The notes: generated by a model from the letters alone, not told the origin. A DNA stretch of 64,000 nucleotides from Palsa-504 sp963844625 (GCA_963844625.1 CAWJPF010000010.1:186001-250000); one strand, 5' to 3'; counted from the stretch's first letter, positions 41,406 to 50,654 are shown. Program-made: numbers and translations.

Positions 41406-42425
41406 TTGTCGAACGCACAGTCGCCGGTAATCCCTGCCGAGGGCAGGCGAGGTAAAAGCGGTTCGCCTAGGAAAAGCAGTAACACCTTGGCGTATTCACG
41501 CACCCAGGCGCCCCGTACCGTCGGGTGCGCCTGGTGCGATCACCGGTTCGACGGTGCCGACGCGTATCTCACCGGCCGGGTGCGATGCGCCCGCTGCGGC
41601 GTGGCGACGACGTCGCCCTGGCCAAGCGACGAGCAGCTGAGCGCGGCCTACGCTGACTGGTACCGGCCTGAGTCGGGCCGGTTCTCTGGCTTGGGGGACA
41701 AGGTCCTTCGCCGCACGCGCTCAGCGCTGGCCCGTCGCCTGCACCGGATCCTGCCGCCTGGCCCGGTTCTCGACGTGGGAGCCGGCGACGGGACCCTCGC
41801 CGGGGCCTTTGTGCGCCGCGGCCGCGAAGCCGTCGGCCTTGAGCCGTACGCATCCGGGCCGCACATTCGCAACGCCGAGGTCGAAGAGGTGGACGGGAAC
41901 TGGTCGGCGGTCATCTTCTGGCATTCCCTTGAGCACCTCCGCCAGCCTGCCCGGGCGTTGAGTCACGCGGCCGGGCTCCTGTCCCCCGGCGGAATGCTCG
42001 TCGTGGCGGTACCTAATGCGACAAGCCTTCAGGCCCGTGCCTTCGGCGATCGCTGGCTTGCCCTCGACCTGCCTCGCCATCTCGTCCACCTGAGCGCTCC
42101 GGCCTTGCTGTCCAAGATCGAGGCCCTGGGGTTGCGGGTCGAGCGAGTTAGCTACCTGCGGGGCGGGCAGGTCGTCTTCGGATGGGTCCACGGTCTAGTC
42201 GGCAAGCTCCCCGGACACCCGGACCTGTACGATGCCATCCGGCGCAGCGAGGCGCGTCAGGATGCCGACAGCCAGGTCCTTCGCCTGTACGCTCTTGCGG
42301 CGGCCGTGCTGGCTCTTCCGTTCGCCCTGGCGGCCACCGCGGTTGAGGTTGCGGCCCGGTCGGGCGGCACCATTTACGTCGAGGCGCGGCGGGAAGCGGC
42401 ACCGGACGAAGCCACGGTGATGTGA
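41406..42425 (+). CDS. SAM-dependent methyltransferase with N-terminal zinc-ribbon-like motif
   Basis: A 339-residue class I methyltransferase. Two CxxC pairs (CAWC near residue 42 and CARC near 60) suggest a small metal-binding head. The SAM-binding motif I is VLDVGAGDGTLAGAFVRRG, then FWHSLEHLRQPARAL and LLSPGGMLVVAVPN. A hydrophobic helix near the C-terminus (LAAAVLALPFALAATAVEVAA) may anchor it to the membrane. In a glycan locus it may methylate a sugar, but no substrate can be read. The TTG start has GGAGG 8 bases upstream. It is convergent with the frameshifted A4 gene. Confidence 0.8.
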   Translation: MSNAQSPVIPAEGRRGKSGSPRKSSNTLAYSRTQAPRTVGCAWCDHRFDGADAYLTGRVRCARCGVATTSPWPSDEQLSAAYADWYRPESGRFSGLGDKVLRRTRSALARRLHRILPPGPVLDVGAGDGTLAGAFVRRGREAVGLEPYASGPHIRNAEVEEVDGNWSAVIFWHSLEHLRQPARALSHAAGLLSPGGMLVVAVPNATSLQARAFGDRWLALDLPRHLVHLSAPALLSKIEALGLRVERVSYLRGGQVVFGWVHGLVGKLPGHPDLYDAIRRSEARQDADSQVLRLYALAAAVLALPFALAATAVEVAARSGGTIYVEARREAAPDEATVM

Positions 42426-44052
42426 CCGGCTCTCAAGTCGCTGAGCAGATTACTGTTCCAGACCAGGACCGTGTAGGAGCCAACGTGATAGGTCCGCGCA
42501 GGCTTGCCGAAGGTCGCTAGCACAGCCTGCTCCGAGCTAAAACCGGGATACCCTGCCCCCCCGGGGAGAGCACGACGAAGTTCGCCGTGTTCCGGTCTGG
42601 GTCATACCAGTCTGCCTTCGACTCATAAGCGCTGGCGATGAGCCGTCCACGGTACGGTTTCACTTGCCGGATCTGCACTCGGTCGCCGCTGGTCAGCGTG
42701 ACGATGTTCGACTCCCAGTAGCCGGACAGACCGGTGTGCAGATGCCTGGCCGCCAGCCAGGAGGTGAGCTGCTGGTTCTGCGCGGCCGCCGGCGGCTGGC
42801 TGATCTCATGCGCCAGGCCGGCCAGGTAGCCGATCAGCACGACGAGCAGCAGCGGCATGAGCTTGGCCGCGTTAAGCCGCCCGGCCAGCAGCCGCCCGGC
42901 CAAGGCGGCACCAAACGGCAGCACGGCTGCGATCTCGCGGGTCTGGCTGACCACATTAGCCCTGGTGCTGAGCACATAAACGGCCAAGTTGATGGCCACG
43001 CCCGTAACGAGCAGCTGAGCGACCAGATCGTGGTCGCGCAGGAAGCGCCGCGCCGCCAGCCATGTTCCCCATGCCGCGAGGAACACCCCGACCACGTGCA
43101 GCAGCGTGAAGGCATTACCGGCCGTCGGACGGAGCCCGAAGAAGTCTGCGCCGCCCAGGAGCAGTAGTCCTTCGAAGGTGATACCCAGGTTGTGGACTAG
43201 GGCCGTGCCGCCCTGGACGAACTGCGCGTTGGGAGCCGGCATGAAGAACCCGCCGTGGGCGTGGATGATGCGCAGCGCCAGCACGGCCGCCGCGGCTCCC
43301 ACCAGGGCGGCAGCGGCGAGAGCCGTGTCGTACCACTGCGCCGCCAGCGGCTTGCGCTCGACGATCACGGCCCGGTAGACGCGGATCGCGCACACCAGCA
43401 CGAGCGGCAGCACCCCGATGTAGAGCACCAGCATGTCCGCGACCATGGCCCAGCCAAGGAACACCCCGGCGATGACCGGGATATACCAGCGGGGCCGGGC
43501 ATGGTCCAGGATCAGCCAGACCACCATCACCGGTACTGACGTGCCGATGTGGTCCGGTGAGGAGAGGAGGATGTTCACTCCGGAGGACAGCTGCGGCGCG
43601 AGCATGATGCCGACTGCGATGAGTGCGCGCTGCCAGGCCTGACGCCCCGTGGAATTGCCCTTGGCCAGCAACGCAGCCAGCAGCGTCGCGAGCGTGTACG
43701 TCGTGGCCGCGGCCACGTGCACTACGTCCTCGTTCAGCCCGCGCACCAACTCCACCAGCACGTACTGCGGTATTTCTGTGGTGTAGTACGAAACATCGCC
43801 GAACGACCAGCCATGCAGGAGCAGGTTGCCATGCAGCATGTCCCAGGCCTGCAGGGCCTGGCCCGCGCCATCGGAATTGACGGCCCGCGTCCTCGCCAGC
43901 TGCAGGTAGCACGCGAAAGCGGCGATCACGCCAAGCAGCCACACGGCCGCCGTCCATAGCCGCGGGCGCAGTGCGGGCAGCCTCCTGGCTGCCGTCGTGC
44001 CCAGCGCGTCGTCGTCCTCGGTTTCCGCGGACAGCGCTCTGCCTCCACTCAC
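42375..44052 (-). pseudogene. Family A GT-C-like membrane protein (copy A4), frameshifted near the C-terminus
   Basis: The GTG at 44052 overlaps the upstream gene stop (GTGA). The first 500 residues match family A throughout: SDGAGQALQAWDMLHGN, DVSYYTTEIPQYVLVELVRG, SPDHIGTSVPVMVVWLILDH and SKADWYDPDRNTANFVVLSPGG. After a run of seven G (C's at 42556-42562 on plus) the frame goes to a stop at 42517 after 12 unrelated codons. The expected ending (ATFGKPARTYHVGSYTVLVW then NSNLLSDL) is intact in another frame, reached by adding one G, and would stop at 42375. It is therefore a recent pseudogene, a phase-variable gene, or an assembly error. Confidence 0.8.
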
Positions 44053-45656
44053 CCGGCGGTCACCACTGCCTGCCGGAGCCTGGCGAGGACCGTGCTGCCG
44101 GGCGGGGCAGCGGGGCGGAACCAGTAGACCTGGCCGTCGGCGATATCCGACCGGGTGCAGATGAACTGGCTGGTCACGATGAACGTGTATTCGGGGTTCG
44201 CGACGCATGCCCGCACCCCGGTCCGCTCCGCCTGCACGAGGAAGCCGGTGACGTCGCCCCAGAATTGGGGGTCCAACCGCAAGACGATCATCCGGCCGCC
44301 CGAGCGCGCCGCGAGCGCGGACACGGCACCGGGCAGCGCGGCATCCGTGTCCTGGCCGCTGCTCAGCACAGCCGGATCGCTGCTGGTCGTGCTGGTGCGC
44401 GTGTCCGGTGCTACCGCGACGGCCGCGAGCACGAGCAACGCCGCACCGGCGGCCGCGACCGCGCCCAGCGGCAGCGGCATCGCCTCGACCACGCCGAGCA
44501 CGATGACCAGCAGCGTGATGACCGGCGCCGACCAGTAGAAATAGCCTTCGTAATGCCGGGAAAAGGAGTCGATCCCGGACACGGCGTAATACAGGAACGC
44601 CAGTGACGAGAGCGCGTTGACGGCGAGCAGCGCGGCCAGGAACCGGCGCAGCGATGAGGGGGCGAGCCACCTGGTGACCGCCACGGCGACCGCGTACCCC
44701 GCTATCGGGAGCGCCCAGGCACCCCAGTGCGGCCACCAGAACCACAGCGCATACCGCACCGCCTGCTCCAGGCTGTGGCCGCCTGACTTGCCAGAGGACG
44801 CGAACGCCAGGTAGTTACCGAACTGGCCGGGCCAGTGCAGCACCAGATCCACGACGATCGGCAGGGCGAAGACGGCGCTGATGACCGCCACCGGCACCCA
44901 TACTCGTCGCTGTGCAGCGAAGAAGGACCGCACCGAGGCGCCGAGGCTGTGCCGGTGCGGCCACAGCACCGCGGCTAGTACGGCGCAGCTGATCAGGGGC
45001 ACGAACAAGAGGAAGCACGCGTGCCCGTGAATGAGGAACCAGCCCGTCAGCGCCAGTACCCACGCGTCCCGCCCATGCCCTGCCGCCACCGACGCTGCCG
45101 CGACCAGGAAGGTAACGTACGCCAGTACGTACAAGTACGGCATCCAGTCCGAGCTCAGCACGGCCGGGTGCACGGCCGCGAGGGCCAGCACGGCCGCGAA
45201 GCAGGCGGCCGCACCCTTCAGCGATCGCGTCCAGCCGTAACCCACGCCTGCGACCAGCCCCACGAACAGGGCGTTCAGCGCGTACACCGCGAGCAACTGG
45301 CCGTTCCACGCCGTCGGGACCACGTGCAGCCACGCCCAGAACAGGGATTCCCCGGCCGCCATGACGTACATGTACGCGGGCCCTGGATGGTGGAAATGAT
45401 CCCTGGAGTAGTTCCCGACCAGCAGCGTGAAGTGCCGTGCCTGCTCCACCAGGATGGAGTTGGCGCCCATGTCCGCGTCCTCGTACAGGCGCGTGCTGAA
45501 CAGGAACCGGTTGCGGACGCACAGCAGCACGACCAGCGCCACCGCCGCCACCGCCGCTACCGGCCACGAACGAATCCGGCCCTGCTGCTGCGATCCGCGG
45601 CCGGTCCCGGCCAGCTCGGCAGGGGCGGGCGTTTCGCGCTCCCTGCTGACACTCAC
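44049..45656 (-). CDS. GT-C-like membrane protein with HPGPAYMY motif
   Basis: A 535-residue polytopic protein, unlike families A and B in detail. The start is GTG 45656 with AAGGAG 8 bases upstream, coupled to the stop of the A5 remnant (GTGA). The loop after helix 1 holds RLYEDADMGANSILVEQAR and then HFHHPGPAYMYVMAAGE; acidic residues here resemble GT-C enzymes. About ten helices follow, then an outer domain of about 110 residues (RMIVLRLDPQFWGDVTGFLVQAE). Its stop overlaps the A4 start, so A5, this gene and A4 once formed a coupled operon. Function not known; sugar transfer is inferred from context. Confidence 0.7.
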   Translation of the reverse strand: MSVSRERETPAPAELAGTGRGSQQQGRIRSWPVAAVAAVALVVLLCVRNRFLFSTRLYEDADMGANSILVEQARHFTLLVGNYSRDHFHHPGPAYMYVMAAGESLFWAWLHVVPTAWNGQLLAVYALNALFVGLVAGVGYGWTRSLKGAAACFAAVLALAAVHPAVLSSDWMPYLYVLAYVTFLVAAASVAAGHGRDAWVLALTGWFLIHGHACFLLFVPLISCAVLAAVLWPHRHSLGASVRSFFAAQRRVWVPVAVISAVFALPIVVDLVLHWPGQFGNYLAFASSGKSGGHSLEQAVRYALWFWWPHWGAWALPIAGYAVAVAVTRWLAPSSLRRFLAALLAVNALSSLAFLYYAVSGIDSFSRHYEGYFYWSAPVITLLVIVLGVVEAMPLPLGAVAAAGAALLVLAAVAVAPDTRTSTTSSDPAVLSSGQDTDAALPGAVSALAARSGGRMIVLRLDPQFWGDVTGFLVQAERTGVRACVANPEYTFIVTSQFICTRSDIADGQVYWFRPAAPPGSTVLARLRQAVVTAG

Positions 45657-45757
45657 CTGGCGCTCTCCTTGAGGCTGTTGAGCAAGTACCTGTTCCAGAC
45701 CAGCACGGTATGGGATCTGGTGTGATCTATCCGGGTACTCCGGCCGGGCCGCTCCCC
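45653..45757 (-). pseudogene. 3' remnant of a fifth family A gene (A5)
   Basis: In the frame ending at the TGA 45653-45655 the last 34 codons read GERPGRSTRID..SHTVLVW then NRYLLNSL. This aligns with the unique C-terminal signature of the other family A proteins (GKPARTYHVGSYTVLVW/NSNLL). An in-frame stop lies about 30 bases upstream of this part and no other family A sequence is found before it. The 5' 95 percent of the gene has been lost, and with it probably the original promoter of the operon. Confidence 0.72.
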
Positions 45758-45860
45758 GGCTCGGTGTCCGGATGCTCGCTAGCCGGTGACTGGGTCCCGG
45801 CGCCGGCGCGTACCCCGCCCATGGCAAGCGAAGCTTAGCCGCTCCGCTCGGTGAGCGTGG

Positions 45861-47324
45861 TCACCAGTTGGTTGCGATGTACTTGGTTTCGGTGAATTCC
45901 AGGAGGCCATCGTGCGCGCCCTCACGGCCGATGCCCGACTGCTTCACCCCGCCGAACGGGGCCGCCGGGTCCGATACGATCCCGCGGTTGAGGCCGACCA
46001 TGCCGGTCTCCAGGGCTTCGCTCACGCGCAAGCCGCGGCTCAGGTCACCGGTGTAGACGTAGGAGACCAGCCCGAACTCGGTGTCGTTGGCCCACGCGAC
46101 GGCGTTGGCTTCGCCGGTGAACCTGACCACCGGCGCCACCGGCCCGAAGATCTCGGTGCCGAGGATGCCAGCGTCCGCCGGCACCTGGTCGATGATGGTC
46201 GGCTGGTAGAAGTACCCGCGCCGGTCCGGCGCCCGCCCACCGGTGATGACCTTGCCGCCGTCCGCGGCGGCCGACTCGACGAGCTCCGCCACCTTGGTCC
46301 GGGTGGATTCGTTGACCAGCGGGCCTACGTCGGTAGCCTCGTCCAGGCCTGGCCCCACAACCATGGCGTCCAGCCGGGCCGCGAACTTGCGGCTGAATTC
46401 GTCGGCGACCGCCTCATGCACGTAGAAGCGGTTGGCCGCAGTGCACGCCTCGCCCCCGTTGCGCATCTTGGCGATCAGCGCGCCCTCGACGGCGGCGTCG
46501 ACATCCGCGTCCTCGAAGATGATGAAGGGGGCGTTGCCGCCCAGTTCCATCGAGCAGTTCACCACCGTGTCCGCGGCCTCGCGCAGCAGGATCCGGCCCA
46601 CCTCGGTGGAGCCGGTGAAGGAGAGCTTGCGGACCCGCGGGTCGTTCAGCATCGCCGAGACGACCGCACCGGACTTCCGTGAGGGCAGGACGTTCACCAC
46701 GCCGTCGGGCACGCCCGCCTCGGCCAGCAGGCCGGCGATGGCCAGCGCGGTCAGCGGCGTCTCCGAGGCGGGCTTGAGCACCACGGTGCAGCCGGCCGCC
46801 AGCGCGGGGCCGATCTTGCGGGTGGCCATGGCGGCCGGGAAATTCCACGGGGTGACCAGCACCGAGACGCCGACCGGCTGCCGCATGACCAGGATCTTGT
46901 TCGCGCCAGACGGCGCCTGCATCAGCACGCCTTCCATCCGCACCGCCTCTTCGGCGTACCAGCGGAAGAACTCGGCCGAGTAGGTGGCCTCGGCCTTCGC
47001 GTCGCGCAGGGCCTTGCCGTTCTCGGCGACCATCAATCGGGCCAGGGCGTCGGCGTTCCTGGTCATCAGCTCGAAGGTCCGGCGCAGGCATTCCGCCCGC
47101 TGCCGCGGCGGTGTGGCCGACCAGCCGGCCAGCGCGTCCTGGGCCGCGCCGACCGCGTTGAGCGCGTCCGCGACGGTCCCGTCCGCCACCTCGGCCAGCG
47201 CGTCCTCGGTGGCCGGATCGATCACCGGTATCGTGCCGCCGCCCCGCCCGCCGGTCCACTCCCCGCCGATCAGCAGCCCAGTAGGTACGTCGATGCCAAC
47301 CAACTCGCGGAGGTTGCCGCTCAC
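45861..47324 (-). CDS. NAD(P)-dependent succinate-semialdehyde dehydrogenase family
   Basis: A 487-residue aldehyde dehydrogenase. VTPWNFPAAMATRKIGPALAAG is the coenzyme-binding region; FTGSTEVGRIL follows. The general base Glu is in MELGGNAP and the nucleophile Cys in GGEACTAANRF. FGGVKQSGIGREGAHDGLLEFTETKYI matches the GabD/SSADH subgroup, so oxidation of succinate semialdehyde to succinate is the likely reaction, though related semialdehydes are possible. GAGGGG precedes the GTG start. It seems to be a single-gene unit next to the end of the glycan locus. Confidence 0.87.
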   Translation of the reverse strand: MSGNLRELVGIDVPTGLLIGGEWTGGRGGGTIPVIDPATEDALAEVADGTVADALNAVGAAQDALAGWSATPPRQRAECLRRTFELMTRNADALARLMVAENGKALRDAKAEATYSAEFFRWYAEEAVRMEGVLMQAPSGANKILVMRQPVGVSVLVTPWNFPAAMATRKIGPALAAGCTVVLKPASETPLTALAIAGLLAEAGVPDGVVNVLPSRKSGAVVSAMLNDPRVRKLSFTGSTEVGRILLREAADTVVNCSMELGGNAPFIIFEDADVDAAVEGALIAKMRNGGEACTAANRFYVHEAVADEFSRKFAARLDAMVVGPGLDEATDVGPLVNESTRTKVAELVESAAADGGKVITGGRAPDRRGYFYQPTIIDQVPADAGILGTEIFGPVAPVVRFTGEANAVAWANDTEFGLVSYVYTGDLSRGLRVSEALETGMVGLNRGIVSDPAAPFGGVKQSGIGREGAHDGLLEFTETKYIATNW

Positions 47325-47507
47325 GCTCAGTTCCCCTCTGGCCCTTACGGGCCTTGCTCACGGTCTCGACGATCCTGTCCGCCGAGGACAGCACGTGATC
47401 TTCGAGCTTATCCGCGGACGGAAACGGGACATGAGGGGGTACACGGGCTGGGAGGCGAGGGGGCGCCTGGCGCTTCCTCCGGGCAGCCAGAAGGCGGCAC
47501 TGGTTTC

Positions 47508-47554
47508 ATCGTGTGCATTTACCCCCCGCCGCGCGGGGGGTAAATGCACACGAT
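47508..47554 (-). terminator. Perfect 22-bp hairpin terminator
   Basis: Bases 47508-47529 and 47533-47554 are exact reverse complements around loop CGC. It begins 7 bases after the stop of the beta-helix protein gene and is the longest perfect stem noticed in the window. The rest of the 47325-47507 gap shows no gene. Confidence 0.75.
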
Positions 47555-47561
47555 GCGGTGA

Positions 47562-49514
47562 TTACGGGTAGGTGACCACGTTGCTTGGCCCGGGCGAGGT
47601 GGAGTTCACGGCGGCCCCGGTGCCGTTAATGACCGAATTGATGCCGCCTGACCCATTCAGAAACTGGGTGAACACATCGTGGAATTGCACGGCGGGGGTA
47701 TAGGGGGCCTGGAAGGCCATCGCGTCATCGATCGCCACCCCCTGATTGAAGAAGGAATAGCTGCCCAGGCCGTAACCCTGGAATGTCGTGACGTTCGGGC
47801 TGACGAGGAAGGCGGGGTAGCCGTCCTGGCTCGGGGTAGCCATCCAGGCCGACTGGCTGGGCACGTCGTAAGGCAGCTCGTTCTGGAAGAAGATGTCCGT
47901 GCCGCCCTGGCCGCTCCAGACCACCTCGTTCTTCTGGTAGTGCTCCACGGCCAGGCCATAGGCTGTGACGTCCGCTCCGGCGACGACGACGCCGGTGCTG
48001 GCGGTGTTCACGGTCCAGCCCACCGCGTTGCCGTGATCAGCGCGCCAGGCCCACACGTCGTCGATGATCGAGTTCGAGGCGTTGTCGAGCAGGCTGACGG
48101 TGGCCGAGACTGGCGTGGTCTCGGCGCCGCCGATGCGGAAGAAGACGTCCTGGATCAGGTCCGGGTCCGCGGCGCTTCCGGCGGCGGGCAGCGGGGTCCC
48201 GACCGACAGCAGGACCGGCGAGTTAACCGGGCCGGCGTCCACGATAAGGCCGGACAGCTTGACGCCCCGGTTGGGCAGGACGACCATGGCGGCGTTGCCG
48301 TGCTGCGGGACCAGGGTGGCAAAGCCCAGGCCGAGGACCACGGTGTCGGGGCGGCTGACCACGATGGGCTGGTCCAGGTCGTAGACGCCGGGGGTGAGGA
48401 TGAGGTTCTTGCCCAGGGCCAGGGCCGCGGTGATGAGCGCGGTGGGCGTACCCGGGTTGGCCACGAAGAACTTCGACAGGGGAACCGACGTGCCTGCTTC
48501 CGAACCGCCGGCCCATGACGGCCCGGACGAATTGCGGGCGACCGCGGGAACGAAGACGTTGTAATTGCCGCCCGAGTCAGTGAACAGGAATGGTTCCTCC
48601 TCGGTCACCGGGCTGGCCGGCAGGACCGTGTTCTGATCGCACTGACCGCCGAAGGCTGGGCTCGGAGCGCCCGCCACCCCCGAGTAGACCATGTTCCAGA
48701 GGCCGCCGTTATCAGGGGCGCACCCATTGGACCCGCCTATCGTAGCGTTGCGGACCATGTACTGCTGGTTGCCGTAGAAGTCCAGGTCGCCGCTGACCTG
48801 GCTGTCGGCGATGAAGCCACCGCTCGCGAAGTTCATGTTCGCGCAGTAGTCCTGGAAGACGACGTTGCCGTTGATGATGGCGCGCCTGATCGGGGAAGCC
48901 TGGGATGCCGACCACATCTCCGCCGAGTTGGTACAGCCTGCGCCGAAGGGATCCAGTACCGGCGGCGCGTAGGCCGGCGGCGAACTCGGCAGGGCGACGT
49001 TGAGCGTCAGGTTGGACAGGCTCCGCCAGAAGTTGTCGTCGGAGCTGCAATTCTGGGTCCCGGCGGTGCACAGGTTGTTGAACACGTCGATGGCGCCGTT
49101 GACCACCGTGTCCCCCGGCATGGCGCCCAGGCCCGCGACCTCGGTGTAGTAACCCACCTGGAAGACCAGCGGGTTGGCGGCCGACCCGTAGATCCCGGGC
49201 GCGAAGAAGATGGCGTACCGCTGGCTGTCGAACTGACTGGCCACAGGGACCTGCTGGGTGGCGATGCTGTTGAGGTCGGCCTGGATGGTCGCCTGGCTCA
49301 TCGTGTCGTTGAAGACGCAGACGTCAGGACCGAAGGCGGCGACGGTCGCCCCCGGGCACAGCGACGAGGACGGGTCCGCCGCCGGGCTCGTGGTGGCGGC
49401 GCCGGCGACCTGGGACGGTACCGCGGCGAACGCCGCGCCGGCGATCAGGGCCGCCGCCCACGTGACCGGGTGGCGCCGCCAGCGGCGGATCGAACCCGGG
49501 AAGATGCTTTTCAT
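47562..49514 (-). CDS. Secreted right-handed beta-helix protein (pectate lyase/GH55-like fold)
   Basis: A 650-residue exported protein. The signal peptide (basic RRWRRH, then AAALIAGAAFAAVPSQVAGA with an AxA-type cleavage site near residue 39) directs it outside. YAIFFAPGIYGS near residue 100, the Asn/Ser-rich stretch SLSNLTLNV, ASGGFIADSQVSGDLDFYGNQQYMVRN, and repeated short hydrophobic strands in VVLGLGFATLVPQHGNAAMVV indicate a beta-helix. Homologues are often labelled adenylyl cyclase, for which I see no motif. It may bind or cleave a polysaccharide; next to a glycan locus this is plausible but unproven. Confidence 0.65.
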   Translation of the reverse strand: MKSIFPGSIRRWRRHPVTWAAALIAGAAFAAVPSQVAGAATTSPAADPSSSLCPGATVAAFGPDVCVFNDTMSQATIQADLNSIATQQVPVASQFDSQRYAIFFAPGIYGSAANPLVFQVGYYTEVAGLGAMPGDTVVNGAIDVFNNLCTAGTQNCSSDDNFWRSLSNLTLNVALPSSPPAYAPPVLDPFGAGCTNSAEMWSASQASPIRRAIINGNVVFQDYCANMNFASGGFIADSQVSGDLDFYGNQQYMVRNATIGGSNGCAPDNGGLWNMVYSGVAGAPSPAFGGQCDQNTVLPASPVTEEEPFLFTDSGGNYNVFVPAVARNSSGPSWAGGSEAGTSVPLSKFFVANPGTPTALITAALALGKNLILTPGVYDLDQPIVVSRPDTVVLGLGFATLVPQHGNAAMVVLPNRGVKLSGLIVDAGPVNSPVLLSVGTPLPAAGSAADPDLIQDVFFRIGGAETTPVSATVSLLDNASNSIIDDVWAWRADHGNAVGWTVNTASTGVVVAGADVTAYGLAVEHYQKNEVVWSGQGGTDIFFQNELPYDVPSQSAWMATPSQDGYPAFLVSPNVTTFQGYGLGSYSFFNQGVAIDDAMAFQAPYTPAVQFHDVFTQFLNGSGGINSVINGTGAAVNSTSPGPSNVVTYP

Positions 49515-49759
49515 AGCGCTACCTTCGTTCGTTCAGCCCTAAATACGGGCATCCCCCACCACAGTTTTCCGATCCACTGTCCATTCGCTGGTGAATACGC
49601 GCGAAAGAATCACGCTACGGCCATCGCGCAATTCAGGAATTGCACGGCGACGGAACGATGTCGCGTCTTAACCTAGCGGTGACATTGTTAACGGGACATA
49701 AACATCATTGCGCCGCCATCAATAATCTGTAAACAGAGTCGCGCCATAGGAATGCGGGG
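49515..49759. other. A/T-rich intergenic region, no gene seen
   Basis: This 245-base gap between the beta-helix protein and the alpha/beta hydrolase is richer in A/T than its flanks. It presumably holds the promoter of the beta-helix gene on the minus strand. No clear -35/-10 pair, RNA or repeat was recognised. Confidence 0.4.
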
Positions 49760-50596
49760 TTAGGCGGCGGCGTTGGGCGTCGGATTCGCGGACTCCGGCT
49801 GGGTGGAGTCCTGCTGGCTGGTTCCGGCGGCGACCTCGGCGAACTGGGCGGTGACGGCCCGCTGAACCCATGCGCCGATGCGATCGACGAGTTCGGCGCT
49901 GCAGGCGGCCTCGGCGTGGCCCATGCCCGGCAGAACCCAGAGTTCCTTGGGCTCGCGGGCCGCCATGTAGAGCTGGCGCGCGTGCTCGGGCGGGAAGTAG
50001 TGGTCTTGGTCGCCGTGCACGATCAGCAGCGGAACGGGCGCGATCTGCGCGGCCGCCTCCGCCGGCGGGACGGGCACCAGCTTCCAGCCTTCCGGGCTGA
50101 TCCGGGTCTTCAGCCACCGCCTGGTCACGAAGCGGCCGAGCCGGTGCTCGACCGCGAAGTGCACCCTGCGCATCGGCTCGGTGCCGCGGTAGTACCACCA
50201 GCCCGGGCCGCTAACCGACACCACCGCGTCCAGCCCGCCGATCAGGCCCGCGTGCCGGAGCACGATCGACGCCCCCATGGAGAAGCCCACCGTGGCGATC
50301 CGCTGGTAGCCGAGCTCACGGGCCCAGGCGACGGCCACCTCCAGGTCTCCGATCTCCCGGTCGCCGAGCGTGGACAGGCCGCCGGAGCGCCCGTGGCCGC
50401 GGAAGTCGAAGGTGATCACGCCGGCCATCCGGTTCAACCGGTTGGCGATACGCCAGACGGCCGGCCGTTGCCACGACAGCGTGAACCCGTGCGCGACCAC
50501 GATCGCGAGGTCCCGGTTCCCGGGCAGATGAACGGCCTCGATCGGTACGCCATCCTCTGTGACCAGGGTCTTTGCCATGACAACAGGTTTGGCCAT
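49760..50596 (-). CDS. Alpha/beta hydrolase
   Basis: A 278-residue serine hydrolase. VVAHGFTLSWQRPAVWRIANRL contains the oxyanion-side HG motif. The nucleophile elbow is GFSMG near residue 105. The acid lies in LIVHGDQDHYFP and the His in PGMGHAEAA. A Thr/Gln/Ser-rich tail ends the protein. GGAG lies 6 bases before the ATG. The substrate is not evident; esters are typical. It is divergent from the cyclase/TPP gene pair, with a GGTTACC...GGTAACC dyad between them. Confidence 0.83.
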   Translation of the reverse strand: MAKPVVMAKTLVTEDGVPIEAVHLPGNRDLAIVVAHGFTLSWQRPAVWRIANRLNRMAGVITFDFRGHGRSGGLSTLGDREIGDLEVAVAWARELGYQRIATVGFSMGASIVLRHAGLIGGLDAVVSVSGPGWWYYRGTEPMRRVHFAVEHRLGRFVTRRWLKTRISPEGWKLVPVPPAEAAAQIAPVPLLIVHGDQDHYFPPEHARQLYMAAREPKELWVLPGMGHAEAACSAELVDRIGAWVQRAVTAQFAEVAAGTSQQDSTQPESANPTPNAAA

Positions 50597-50614
50597 GCTT
50601 CACTCCGACAGGTA

Positions 50615-50654
50615 GGTTACCGCCACGGTCCGGCGGCCTTCCATATCGGTAACC
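50615..50654. promoter_or_regulatory. GGTTACC...GGTAACC dyad in the divergent promoter region
   Basis: GGTTACC (50615-50621) and its inverted copy GGTAACC (50648-50654) are 26 bases apart in the 162-base gap between divergent genes. This could be an operator. Spacing does not match the GlnR pattern seen upstream of the ammonium transporter. Confidence 0.25.

Noticed and set aside
25033..45757. Classical Wzx/Wzy O-antigen cluster
   Set aside because: No 10-14 helix Wzx flippase with MATE/PST features, no Wzy or WaaL ligase signature and no Wzz were recognised; the large membrane proteins look GT-C-like and an SMR carrier is present instead.
47562..49514. Adenylyl cyclase annotation for the secreted beta-helix protein
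   Set aside because: Homologues are sometimes labelled this way, but no cyclase catalytic motif is visible and the protein is exported.
50615..50654. Second GlnR site
   Set aside because: The two GTTAC/GTAAC words are inverted and 26 bases apart; no GAAAC half-site lies at 6-base spacing, so it was kept only as a weak unspecific dyad.
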